DNA of 64,000 bases from Bacillota bacterium (GTDB lineage: Bacteria; Bacillota; Clostridia; Christensenellales; SZUA-584): contig JAEWQS010000006.1 of assembly GCA_023399095.1 (NCBI GenBank), positions 4,718 to 68,717 of the forward strand. The letters run 5' to 3'. Positions 1-8,138 of the stretch are shown here, piece after piece; position 1 is the stretch's first letter; each line of letters begins with the position of its first letter. The notes beneath the pieces are model-generated. The model had not been told where the DNA came from. It saw only the letters and a list, made by a program, of their open reading frames with translations, and searched no databases. The position numbers and the translations under genes are program-made.

Positions 1-1240
1 ACTGAACGAGCACCGCTTCCACGGTCTGCGCTTCAATGTCGCCATGATGTGCCTGTATACAATGTATCACATCGTTTGCTTCCCGGTATTTCTTTGCCAG
101 ATCGGCACCGATCTGGATATGTGGACCTTCGACCTCATGGTCAACTGCTTTTCCGATGTCATGCAGAAGACCGCCGCGTTTGGCAAGCTTGATATTGGCT
201 CCAAGCTCTGCCGCCATGACTGCCGACAGATGTGCAACCTCCAGTGAATGCTTAAGTACATTCTGACCATAGCTTGTGCGGTATTTGAGCCTTCCAAGAA
301 GCTTGATGATTTCAGGGTGCAGATTATGTATGCCGGTATCAAAAGCGGCCTGCTCTCCCGCGTCACGTATCTCCTTATCCACCTCTTTGCGCGCTTTTTT
401 GACCATTTCTTCAATGCGTGCCGGATGGATTCTGCCATCGATGATGAGCTTTTCAAGCGCGATCCGCGCCACTTCTCTCCTGATGGGGTCAAATCCGGAC
501 AGTATGACGGCCTCCGGCGTATCATCGATGATTAAATCGATACCAGTTGCCGTTTCAAGCGCACGGATATTGCGTCCTTCACGACCAATGATTCTGCCCT
601 TCATTTCATCGTTGGGCAACGATACAACCGAAACAGTATTTTCCGCCACGTGATCAGCCGCATATTTCTGAATGGCATTGGCTATGATTTCACGGGACTT
701 CTTGTCGGCCTCTTCTTTGGCCTTATACTCGATATCCCGAACATAAACCGCCATGTCGCGTCTGGTTTCCTGCTCGACCTTTTCAAGCAGCAGCGATTTG
801 GCTTCATCAATCGTCAAACCGGATATTTTCTCCAGCTGAGCGACCTGATCGGCAAACACCTGATCAATATCTTCCTTGCGTTTGCTGACTTCCTTAAGCT
901 TTTTGTTGATCTGTTCGTCTTTGGATTCCACACTTGCCATTTTCTTATCAAGCGTTTCTTCCCTTTGGGCTAACCTTCTCTCGATTCTTTGGATCTCGCT
1001 TCGTCTTTCTTTGGATTCTCTATCGAATTCAGTTCTTAATGTGTGGACTTCTTCTTTGGCTTCCAGTATCGTTTCCTTTTTGACAGCTTCGGCTTTTCTC
1101 TGAGCATCAGCCACAAGCTTTTTAACTGATTCTTCTGCCCTGCCTACTTTTGCTTCAGCTACGTTCCTTCTGTAAATATATCCCACAAACGCACCGATAA
1201 CAATTGTTACAAGAGGCAGAATGACATGCCAAATATCCAC
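1..1240 (-). CDS. rny: Ribonuclease Y (3' end beyond window)
   Basis: Membrane-anchored endoribonuclease that starts mRNA decay in Firmicutes. Translation from GTG at 1240 gives an N-terminal membrane helix (about residues 3-20), a long charged coiled coil, a KH domain with the motif GRIIGREGRNIRALE, and an HD domain with HDIGKAVDHE. About 413 codons are present and the family is usually near 520, so the C-terminus lies outside the window. The start is set by AGGAGGT 13 bases upstream. No ATG lies near it, and an in-frame GTG inside the ribosome site is less likely. Identity is very secure; the exact start is less so. Confidence 0.95.
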   Translation of the reverse strand, partial: MDIWHVILPLVTIVIGAFVGYIYRRNVAEAKVGRAEESVKKLVADAQRKAEAVKKETILEAKEEVHTLRTEFDRESKERRSEIQRIERRLAQREETLDKKMASVESKDEQINKKLKEVSKRKEDIDQVFADQVAQLEKISGLTIDEAKSLLLEKVEQETRRDMAVYVRDIEYKAKEEADKKSREIIANAIQKYAADHVAENTVSVVSLPNDEMKGRIIGREGRNIRALETATGIDLIIDDTPEAVILSGFDPIRREVARIALEKLIIDGRIHPARIEEMVKKARKEVDKEIRDAGEQAAFDTGIHNLHPEIIKLLGRLKYRTSYGQNVLKHSLEVAHLSAVMAAELGANIKLAKRGGLLHDIGKAVDHEVEGPHIQIGADLAKKYREANDVIHCIQAHHGDIEAQTVEAVLVQ

Positions 1241-1482
1241 TTGAGTATGTCGCACCTCCTCTATTAAGTTTTAATGCAAATATATCCCTTTAACCAATTA
1301 CCCTTTGTATATTTGCTGTTTGTTTATGCACTTCAATTATAATCTTATAATTCGCGTTATAAAATTATACTCTCTGTGCCTATAAGATTGCTAATAAGGA
1401 ATTATCTATAAGAAGAAAATAATAGTAATATCTCATATTAGAACCATGATCAATTTTATTATCTGCGTAGATTTTTGTCAAG

Positions 1483-2346
1483 TCAGGATATACCCATGTC
1501 GCCACTTTCTTCGTCGGTACGGCTCTTTTTGAAAGCCAAAACGGCAAGAAGAAAGCATACGGCAGCGATAATAGGATAATAAAATTTGAAACCAGCTATT
1601 AGAGGCCAAAGCAATACGATAAAACCGCATATCACATAACGCTTGATCTTAGTTTTGCTCAAGGTGGACTGTTTAATTTTTTCAAACGTCAATATGGATG
1701 CGTTCATCTCATTTTCTGCCCGCTGCTCTGCCTCTTCTTCATTCGGCAGCATATCATTCTTAACGGCGAGCCTTAAGACAAAAGAACCCGGTATCAACGT
1801 AATGCTTTCGGTCATTCCCTCACAAAGCTTTTGAGCATTTTCGCTAAATTCGCTGAGCGATATTATAATCAACGGCTCGCTATTGCCTCTCAATACATCC
1901 AGAATATCAGACACATCGATATTTGAACGGGGATGATTATGAAATGCGTATACCATTACATCGTCCTTATAGGCGGTAAAGCCTTTGTTCCACGGCTTGA
2001 TATTCTCAATACCATTCAATAGCTTATCTATGTAATCTGAAAACTGGTGTATGGTCATAAACGTCAGTGTTTCAAGTAAGCATTTTTCTTTAATGCTGTT
2101 TATTTCTTTGCATATAAACCGTTCCGTTCTTTTTCGATTTATCAACAGTATCAAAAGGCTTAAAGCAATTGTGAGAAATATCGAAATAGTTATCGACACC
2201 GTAATGGAACGGCTAAAATAAAGCAGCACCCAAAACAGCATAAATGCGAAGAAAAACCTAAACACGACAAGATCAATTATTCGGGCTACGAGTGATCGCC
2301 CGCCATGCATTTTCTTTCGATAATATCGCAGCATCCTTGCATCCAT
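1483..2346 (-). CDS. Membrane protein of unknown function
   Basis: A 287-residue protein with two hydrophobic segments near the N-terminus (after a basic start MDARMLRYYRKK) and two more near the C-terminus, flanking a soluble domain of about 150 residues. ATG 2346 is chosen because GAGGAGGT lies just upstream; longer in-frame starts lack a ribosome site. The middle region, with short beta strands such as LIIISLSEF, vaguely resembles membrane-tethered restriction-endonuclease-like folds, but I see no PD-(D/E)xK signature, so no function is assigned. It is divergent from nadD with about 110 bases between the starts. Confidence 0.75.
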   Translation of the reverse strand: MDARMLRYYRKKMHGGRSLVARIIDLVVFRFFFAFMLFWVLLYFSRSITVSITISIFLTIALSLLILLINRKRTERFICKEINSIKEKCLLETLTFMTIHQFSDYIDKLLNGIENIKPWNKGFTAYKDDVMVYAFHNHPRSNIDVSDILDVLRGNSEPLIIISLSEFSENAQKLCEGMTESITLIPGSFVLRLAVKNDMLPNEEEAEQRAENEMNASILTFEKIKQSTLSKTKIKRYVICGFIVLLWPLIAGFKFYYPIIAAVCFLLAVLAFKKSRTDEESGDMGIS

Positions 2347-2406
2347 AACCTTTACCTCCTCTACAAACATTGTAGCCACATGATATTTATTGTATACTTG
2401 CACAAC

Positions 2407-2435
2407 TTGTTATAAATTTTGGGCTAGTGTATAAT
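2407..2435 (+). promoter_or_regulatory. Sigma-A promoter of nadD operon
   Basis: TTGTTA at 2407-2412 and a perfect TATAAT at 2430-2435 are separated by 17 bases. Transcription would start near 2442, so the leader before the chosen nadD ATG at 2458 is only about 15 bases and contains just the ribosome site AAAGGTG. Confidence 0.75.
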
Positions 2436-2457
2436 ACTAGATGTGAAAGGTGCCGGT

Positions 2458-3123
2458 ATGCGCGATTTAACGGAGTTTTCTCATCTTGAAACAGAATATC
2501 TGCGAATGAAGCCAAACAGAATCGGTCTTTTGGGAGGCACGTTTAATCCTATCCACAGCGGTCATCTTAAAATGGCTTATATTGCGTTGTATGAGTTTGG
2601 TCTTGGTGAGATTGTCTTTCTGCCGCTTGGCATCCCTCCGCATAAGCGAGACGATTTTGTTGCGTGTGTTCAGCATCGTCTTGAAATGATTAAGATTGCA
2701 ATTGCTGATGAGAAGAGATTTAGCCTAAGCACACTTGAGACGGATAGAAAAGGGTACACATATACGGTTGACACCTTGGAACTGCTTGCGCGCAGCCAGA
2801 CTCAAAATGCATATTATTATATTATTGGCGCGGATACGCTGTATGAGCTGGAAAAATGGAGGAATTACGAGCGGGTCTTTGTATTAACGGACTTTATCTG
2901 TATTCTTCGCCCCGGTCAGGACACTGCTAAAGTGCGTCAGCATGCGAACAGGCTCAATGATCGCTTTGGGAATAAAATTCATCTGGCAAATGAATGCGGG
3001 CCCAACATATCATCCTCGCAGATTCGGACACAGATTAGCGCAAATAAGCTTGCAGACGGTTTGATTCCTATAAAAGTAGCTCAATATATCGTACAAAACA
3101 GGGTATATAATCAAGAGGTTTAA
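2458..3123 (+). CDS. nadD: Nicotinate-nucleotide adenylyltransferase
   Basis: Makes deamido-NAD from nicotinate mononucleotide and ATP in cytoplasmic NAD synthesis. The nucleotidyltransferase motif GGTFNPIHSGH lies at about residues 26-36, and the C-terminal ISSSQIR motif of the family is present. ATG 2458 is preferred over ATG 2443, because AAAGGTG then sits five bases upstream and 2443 coincides with the expected transcript start. A 16-residue extension before MKPNRIG is slightly longer than usual, so MKP could also be the start. It is first in an operon with yqeK and rsfS, a common Firmicute order. Confidence 0.93.
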   Translation: MRDLTEFSHLETEYLRMKPNRIGLLGGTFNPIHSGHLKMAYIALYEFGLGEIVFLPLGIPPHKRDDFVACVQHRLEMIKIAIADEKRFSLSTLETDRKGYTYTVDTLELLARSQTQNAYYYIIGADTLYELEKWRNYERVFVLTDFICILRPGQDTAKVRQHANRLNDRFGNKIHLANECGPNISSSQIRTQISANKLADGLIPIKVAQYIVQNRVYNQEV

Positions 3124-3699
3124 ATGCCAGACGATACAACACTTATTCGCTATCTCGAAGAGAATATTGACGACAAGCGCCTCGCTCATTCACTGGGCAC
3201 TGCCAGTGAGGCTGTGAAACTTGCAAAGATTTACGGAGCTGATCCAAAAAAGGCTTATGTAGCCGGTTTGCTCCATGACGTGGCCAAAGGCAAATGCCAA
3301 TATGGACTCAGAAAATATGCAGACCAATATGGTATTTTCATTGATGATATAGAGGCAAAGAATGTCGAGCTGATTCATGGAAAGCTCGGTGCGGCTATGG
3401 TTAAAGAACAGCTGTGTATAGACGATGAAGATATACTTTCCGCAATACGCTGGCATACAACAGGCCGAGCCGGCATGTCTTTGCTTGAAAAAGTCATTTA
3501 TCTCGCCGATCTTATAGAACCAGGACGGGATTTTGAGGATATTGAGGCCATCAGACAAATTGCCTATCAGGATATCGATAAGGCGATGCTTATAGCGCTG
3601 GATCAAGTCATGTGTTTTGTGGGGAGCAAGGGCTTTGCTTTGCACACGAATAGCCTTGAGGCTTACAACTATTTTATTAATAAGGAGGAAGAAAATTAA
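3124..3699 (+). CDS. yqeK: YqeK-type HD phosphohydrolase (Ap4A hydrolase)
   Basis: HD-domain protein of 191 residues. Family members split diadenosine tetraphosphate symmetrically into two ADP. Metal ligands are visible as H22, the HD pair at 51-52 (LLHDVAKG), a later WH in RWHTTGRAG and the aspartate of YLADLIEPGR. The ATG directly follows the nadD stop codon, which suggests translational coupling. The nadD-yqeK-rsfS order supports the assignment. Confidence 0.92.
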   Translation: MPDDTTLIRYLEENIDDKRLAHSLGTASEAVKLAKIYGADPKKAYVAGLLHDVAKGKCQYGLRKYADQYGIFIDDIEAKNVELIHGKLGAAMVKEQLCIDDEDILSAIRWHTTGRAGMSLLEKVIYLADLIEPGRDFEDIEAIRQIAYQDIDKAMLIALDQVMCFVGSKGFALHTNSLEAYNYFINKEEEN

Positions 3700-3703
3700 T
3701 TTG

Positions 3704-4075
3704 ATGCACCAATTCAATGACGACGTTGTGGAAGTATCCAAACAATTGTTTCTGAAAAAAGCTGAGGATGTGAGAGTGCTGCACGTATCACATCTGACAA
3801 TCGTGGCGGACTATTTTATACTCGCCAGCGGTCGTTCGGACGTTCATGTTAAATCACTCTGCGATGATGTTGAAAAATTCATGATGGCGAAAGGAAAGCA
3901 ACGGCTTCGAATAGAAGGCTATCGCGAAGGCCGATGGATCGTGCTTGACTACGGCGACGTATTGATTCATGTTTTTCATAAGCAAGAACGTGAGTTTTAC
4001 GGCCTTGAACGCCTTTGGGTGGATGGAGACAATTGCCTAATAATTACGGAGGATGATGTCAAACCTAAAGAGTAG
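3704..4075 (+). CDS. rsfS: Ribosomal silencing factor RsfS
   Basis: A 123-residue RsfS/Iojap protein that binds ribosomal protein uL14 and blocks joining of the 30S and 50S subunits when nutrients are scarce. The diagnostic stretches are ADYFILASG, RIEGYREGRWIVLDYGDV and the C-terminal EFYGLERLW. AGGAGG at 3683-3688 precedes either TTG 3701 or ATG 3704; both give nearly the same protein. It is the last gene of the nadD operon and is followed by a terminator. Confidence 0.93.
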   Translation: MHQFNDDVVEVSKQLFLKKAEDVRVLHVSHLTIVADYFILASGRSDVHVKSLCDDVEKFMMAKGKQRLRIEGYREGRWIVLDYGDVLIHVFHKQEREFYGLERLWVDGDNCLIITEDDVKPKE

Positions 4076-4101
4076 GGCGTGTTTTTCGGTTTATGAAAGC
4101 T

Positions 4102-4140
4102 AAAGGCACAAAGTGCAGAAAACTTTGTGCCTTTTATATG
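4102..4140 (+). terminator. Terminator after rsfS, shared with converging gene
   Basis: An inverted repeat pairs AAAGGCACAAAGT (4102-4114) with ACTTTGTGCCTTT (4122-4134) around a seven-base loop. The T run after it is short on the plus strand, and the A-rich left side lets it also serve the minus-strand gene ending at 4168. Confidence 0.75.
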
Positions 4141-4167
4141 TTCTTTTTATATTTTCAATATGACTTC

Positions 4168-5544
4168 TTAGAACACGCGCCGTGCACAGATAAAGTTTCT
4201 TGTCCAATACGATGAACCCATGATGTTGGAACAAATACGCACCTGGTCGTCACTGGAACCTGCATCAATCATCTGACCGTCACCCATATAGATGCCCACA
4301 TGGCCTTTAAAACAGATGATATCTCCTCTGGCCATATCCGACATGCTTGTGACTTTCGGAAGGCCGCAGTTTGCCCATCCTTTGGATGTCATGTAACCGA
4401 TTTTATAGCCTGCCGTATTAAGACAGTAGTAGACGAAGCCAGAGCAATCAAACTCGTTGGGCCCCTTCCCCGCTCGTGTATAGTTGCAGCCCAGCTTAGA
4501 CTTAGCAATTTCAATAAGCTTATCAACGGATGCTTCGTCGGGATTGCCCACTGCGATGACGCTGCCTCCGCCAGATCCACCGCCTGAACTGCTAGCGCTG
4601 CCGCTTGTCGTCTTGGCGGGTCTGGCATCCTCCGAATATAGGATTTCCCTTGTGTATTCACCGATATTGCCGTCGGCAGAAAGACCATTTCGCGTTTGAA
4701 AGCTCTTAACAGCAGCCTCAGTATCAGTGCCGAAATAGCCGGTATGGCCGGCTTTAAGGTAATTGTGTGCCTGCAATCTCTCCTGCATGGCCACAACGTC
4801 GTTACCCCTGTCGCCAAGCTTTACAGTATAAGGCAGTGCTTCTTCCGAAAACAAGGCAGTTAATGTTTGTTCACCAAGCAACCCGTCTACCTGCAGGTTG
4901 TTTTTTCTCTGGAAGAGCTGAAGCGAAAATTTTGTACCTCTGCCGTAAAAGTCTGTCGGCTCATCTGGATCCATAAAATTAAGCTCCATCAGGCGTTCCT
5001 GTACATCTATAATTCGCGGATCGTGAACACCGGGAACCAGTTCAACTTCATCGGGTGCGGTTGTGGGTATGGGAGTGGGCTGAGACGTTGCAGCCGCTGC
5101 TTTTTCGAAACCCATACCTTGGGTATCGACTTCCAAAAGACCGATTTGTTGACCACCCTCTTGCGTATCAGCGGAAACAGGCTCGCCGTTTTGAGAGACA
5201 ATTGTATTTCCGGCAATTGCAATGCCGTTATTCACAGATGCCAAAGCTCCATTTTGAGATATGGGCAGTGCAATTGCCAAAACGATTGCAGCAATGATAG
5301 CAAAGCTGCAGCTTGCGATGATAATCTTCTTGTTTTGCCACCATCTTGTTGGTTTCCTTCGGGTATTGCTCCGCATAACCGGCACAGCCACGGAGCCGCC
5401 TTTCGAATAACCCGCCTTTTTATCAGATAAGGATGAATGCGAAAACAATACGCGGGTACGCTTAAGAATTCGTCCAAAAGCCCGCTTTAGGTTGTATATC
5501 GTTTTTACGCAATATTCTTTAATATTGGCGAGAATACCCTTCAT
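4168..5544 (-). CDS. NlpC/P60 peptidoglycan hydrolase with two PG-binding domains
   Basis: A 458-residue cell-wall protein. After a basic cytoplasmic N-terminus there is one membrane helix (KKIIIASCSFAII, about residues 79-101), then two peptidoglycan_binding_1 repeats (DVQERLMELNF and AMQERLQAHNYL), a Ser/Gly linker, and a C-terminal NlpC/P60 peptidase. The catalytic Cys is in FDCSGFVYYCL and the His in GHVGIYMGDG. It probably cleaves stem-peptide bonds while anchored in the membrane. ATG 5544 is chosen for the AGAGGT six bases upstream. Confidence 0.9.
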   Translation of the reverse strand: MKGILANIKEYCVKTIYNLKRAFGRILKRTRVLFSHSSLSDKKAGYSKGGSVAVPVMRSNTRRKPTRWWQNKKIIIASCSFAIIAAIVLAIALPISQNGALASVNNGIAIAGNTIVSQNGEPVSADTQEGGQQIGLLEVDTQGMGFEKAAAATSQPTPIPTTAPDEVELVPGVHDPRIIDVQERLMELNFMDPDEPTDFYGRGTKFSLQLFQRKNNLQVDGLLGEQTLTALFSEEALPYTVKLGDRGNDVVAMQERLQAHNYLKAGHTGYFGTDTEAAVKSFQTRNGLSADGNIGEYTREILYSEDARPAKTTSGSASSSGGGSGGGSVIAVGNPDEASVDKLIEIAKSKLGCNYTRAGKGPNEFDCSGFVYYCLNTAGYKIGYMTSKGWANCGLPKVTSMSDMARGDIICFKGHVGIYMGDGQMIDAGSSDDQVRICSNIMGSSYWTRNFICARRVF

Positions 5545-5656
5545 AATAACCTCTTGAGTATGCAATATATGTAATGATAACGTAATGCTCTTGTAACTAT
5601 TTAATAATATTATACGCAAGAAATTAAAATATGCAACCTCTTTTATATAGTTGTGG

Positions 5657-6322
5657 TTATATTTGGTCACGATATTTTTCCATCAGCTGTTTAAATATCT
5701 CAGCTGACGTCGGCGGTGTGTATGTAATGGCGTTAGCGCCGGCTTCAATTGTCCTTTGAATGGACTCTTCAGTTGGGCCGCCCGTTGCGATGATAGGCAC
5801 CTCAGGATATTTTTTACGAATAGATTTGACAATGCTTGGAGACTTGGACGCTCCAGATACGTTGATGATGGACGCGCCGCATTTCAGCCTCTCTCCCACA
5901 TCTTCGGCTTCAGATACCACAGTAATAAGGATGGGAATATCGATACGGTCTTTGAGCTTGAGCAAAACCTCGTTGGAGGTTGGTGCATTGACAACAACGC
6001 CGATGGCTCCCTGGAACTCCGCGTCCATTGCAAGGTTGACCACACGTTTTCCGGTTGTGGTTCCTCCCCCCACACCGCAGAATACCGGTATATCGGAAAC
6101 AGTGATGATTGCATGCGTAATAAGCGGCTGGGGCGTAAATGGATAAACAGCGATCACTGCGTTTGCGTTGCAATTTTTTATCAAAGCCACATCAGTCGTA
6201 AAAATCAATGATTTAATTGTTTTGCCGAAAATGCGGATTCCGCTAACCTCGTTGATAATTTCGGGTACGCGAACCATATGCTTTCTCAAATTTCCGTGAA
6301 TCTCGGGGACAAACTGGCTCAT
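5657..6322 (-). CDS. TIM-barrel family protein annotated as 'hydrolase'
   Basis: A 221-residue beta/alpha-barrel protein. It is glycine-rich at one loop (FCGVGGGTTTG), has a C-terminal phosphate-binding pattern (IIATGGPTEESIQ followed by AGANAITYTPP), and resembles the NanE/ThiG type of small barrel. Homologues are widespread in Firmicutes and are usually labelled only 'hydrolase'; I know of no proven reaction. AAGGAG precedes ATG 6322. It appears monocistronic. Confidence 0.75.
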   Translation of the reverse strand: MSQFVPEIHGNLRKHMVRVPEIINEVSGIRIFGKTIKSLIFTTDVALIKNCNANAVIAVYPFTPQPLITHAIITVSDIPVFCGVGGGTTTGKRVVNLAMDAEFQGAIGVVVNAPTSNEVLLKLKDRIDIPILITVVSEAEDVGERLKCGASIINVSGASKSPSIVKSIRKKYPEVPIIATGGPTEESIQRTIEAGANAITYTPPTSAEIFKQLMEKYRDQI

Positions 6323-6692
6323 AAATAATCTCCTTATAAGTGTATAAGTCAGTAATACTTTCGCAATAGATGTACTAACGATTCTTACCTAAGTTTTAAT
6401 CTTTTTATTCATTTGACGGCAACCAAGACAAATTGTGAAACAATGATGAGATAATAATGTATTATTTCCTATATAGGAGTAAGATATAATTCGATATCCG
6501 TAACGATAAACCTTTTTTTAATAATAAATTTGCATAATATTTAACAAGTATTGAAGTGCATTGTTATTCTGCTTACATAAATAAGCTGTTGGCGGTGGCA
6601 CATGCACGCAGTATCGCGATGCCGCCATTAATAGCTTAAATTTGCTTTACCTATGAATTCTTTCATCCGCAAATATCCAACGCCAAGGCCGG
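6323..6692. other. AT-rich intergenic stretch with one GC-rich island
   Basis: No credible open reading frame is present. It holds the leader of the TIM-barrel gene (minus strand) and runs of A and T. Its one distinct feature is the GC-rich inverted repeat near 6583-6637, listed separately. Confidence 0.6.
6583..6637. repeat. Nested GC-rich inverted repeat
   Basis: Outer arms AAGCT (6583-6587) and AGCTT (6633-6637) and inner arms GGCGG (6591-6595) and CCGCC (6622-6626) can form one interrupted stem. The loop between them contains CATGCACGCAG and CGCG. It sits alone in AT-rich DNA about 115 bases before the DUF6485 gene. It is not followed by a T run, so it is not a plain terminator. Confidence 0.45.
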
Positions 6693-6722
6693 TTGTTTTC
6701 TGGAATGCGCTTGTAATATAAT
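6693..6722 (+). promoter_or_regulatory. Sigma-A promoter of the DUF6485 gene
   Basis: TTGTTT at 6693-6698 and TATAAT at 6717-6722 are 18 bases apart. The leader to ATG 6752 is about 23 bases and contains CGGAGGT. Confidence 0.65.
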
Positions 6723-6751
6723 AATGATACATACAAATTCGGAGGTAGACA

Positions 6752-6946
6752 ATGGCCTGCAACAAAAAAATTCAATGTTCATGCACCTATACGTCTTGTT
6801 CGCATCATGGTAAGTGCTGCGAATGTATCGACTACCACCGAAGGCTGGGTGAAGCACCCGGCTGTCTTTTCTCTAAAAAAGTCGAAAAGACATACGACCG
6901 CAGTATCGATATGCTTTATAAAGACAGCAGAAGTGTCAGAAGATAA
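6752..6946 (+). CDS. Cysteine-rich DUF6485 family small protein
   Basis: A 64-residue protein with eight cysteines, arranged as C..C.C.Y..C..HGKCCECI and a later PGCLF. This matches the family called DUF6485, small probable metal-binding proteins of anaerobes and syntrophs. No role is established. GGAGGT lies seven bases before the ATG. It stands alone between its own promoter and a terminator. Confidence 0.85.
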   Translation: MACNKKIQCSCTYTSCSHHGKCCECIDYHRRLGEAPGCLFSKKVEKTYDRSIDMLYKDSRSVRR

Positions 6947-7008
6947 GCTCATTGGATTATTCCGATTAGACTTTTCTGTAACTATAACCAACACGAAGAC
7001 CAAACCTT

Positions 7009-7047
7009 ATAAGACCGGTGTGCAAAGCCGGTCTTATAGTATCGTTT
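7009..7047 (+). terminator. Terminator between converging genes
   Basis: Perfect ten-base arms ATAAGACCGG (7009-7018) and CCGGTCTTAT (7028-7037) are followed by AGTATCGTTTT. It serves the DUF6485 gene and possibly the opposing gene ending at 7063. Confidence 0.8.
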
Positions 7048-7062
7048 TAAGGTGTGTGATAT

Positions 7063-7404
7063 TCAATAAAGTTGCTCTTGAGAATATCTTTCTCGCGTCA
7101 TTTCTATCAGCGCTTCGATATCCGACTTAAACTCACTCTCAGTCTGTTCCTCTTTCTTTTCCAGCTCTTCAATCACTTCAAATACAAAGCATGAGCCGTT
7201 TTCGCCCCAATCATTGCGCAGCTTGGGATGTAAACAGCCGCCCATCTGCTGCGAGAAATTGAAGCGATTTAGGCTTCCCGGCATGTCTGTCGTGCTGAAT
7301 AGCAGTCTCTTATTATTTTGAGTGTTACGTGCGGCATATACGCCGCCAATCACGCGGCGCAAGGCATATTGCTCTTTAAGCTTCTTTCTTTTTTCATTAT
7401 CCAT
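7063..7404 (-). CDS. GIY-YIG nuclease family protein
   Basis: A 113-residue single-domain protein. The segment GGVYAARNTQNNKRL stands where GIY-YIG nucleases have their core strands, followed by RFNFSQQMGGCLHPKLRNDW and FVFEVIEELE. This matches a Firmicute subgroup annotated as GIY-YIG proteins of unknown target. The canonical GIY and YIG tyrosines are only partly kept, so catalytic activity is uncertain. The ATG at 7404 overlaps the upstream TGA by one base, indicating coupling with the DUF6530 gene. Confidence 0.75.
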   Translation of the reverse strand: MDNEKRKKLKEQYALRRVIGGVYAARNTQNNKRLLFSTTDMPGSLNRFNFSQQMGGCLHPKLRNDWGENGSCFVFEVIEELEKKEEQTESEFKSDIEALIEMTRERYSQEQLY

Positions 7405-7883
7405 CAATAACCCAGCTCCTTTAATAGCCGCGATAGCGTTGCAAGACGCTCACCTATCAATTCGTCGTCAGTGCTCAATACGTTCGCAAAAAGCTTGATA
7501 TCCTCTTCAATAAGCGGATTATCCGTGCAAACCGATACGGTCATCGCGTCTCCTTGCAAACCGATGCGGTCGAGTTGCGTATTTTCCGGGTCATAAAGCT
7601 TTTCATAGCGATACGCTTCTTTAAAGTGCTGTTTTGCCCGGCAAACGAGAATCGCCAAATCAATGACACGGTGTAATGGCAGCTCTTCGGACTGCCGTGA
7701 CCACTTCTCCCCTGTATATCTCCAGACCTTCGCGGAAATCTCCACCTTGCCTCGGTCGTTCCATTGTGCAAGACCAAGCGAAAGCCCCTTGGTATCGGAA
7801 TTGTATGCGTTGCGGCCATCTATATTTTCGTAATTTTCGGATACGATGACTGGTTTGTGCTTAAGCGTTGTGGGAATTTTCAT
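7404..7883 (-). CDS. DUF6530 family protein
   Basis: A 159-residue cytoplasmic protein with the family's hallmark N-terminus (LKHKPVIVSENYENIDGRNA), then LGLAQWN, KVWRYTGEKWSRQSEELP and DRIGLQGDAMTVSVCTDNP. Members occur as single copies in Firmicutes. No biochemical role is known to me. It is first in a two-gene unit with the GIY-YIG protein. Confidence 0.8.
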   Translation of the reverse strand: MKIPTTLKHKPVIVSENYENIDGRNAYNSDTKGLSLGLAQWNDRGKVEISAKVWRYTGEKWSRQSEELPLHRVIDLAILVCRAKQHFKEAYRYEKLYDPENTQLDRIGLQGDAMTVSVCTDNPLIEEDIKLFANVLSTDDELIGERLATLSRLLKELGY

Positions 7884-8138
7884 TTTCTGTTCTCCAATTA
7901 CTTATTTACTAATCTACTAATATAATTAATATAGTTTATCTCAAATTAAATGTCAATACATTCGCTTATTTCATGGGAGATGCTTTTTTATGATACATGA
8001 AATAATCACGCTGTTTGCTACGAAAATTGAGTGGAAAAATAAATGAAAATAATGTGGAAACGATGAGAGAGCAGGCTCGCATTGACGAACATGGATGGGT
8101 CATTATGTGTACGCAGGATGTTTTGCAGGCGTATGGTC

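Noticed and set aside
6431..6443. ATTGTGAAACAAT as a Rex site
   Set aside because: The dyad is only 13 bases, shorter than a Rex site, and no promoter can be fixed beside it.
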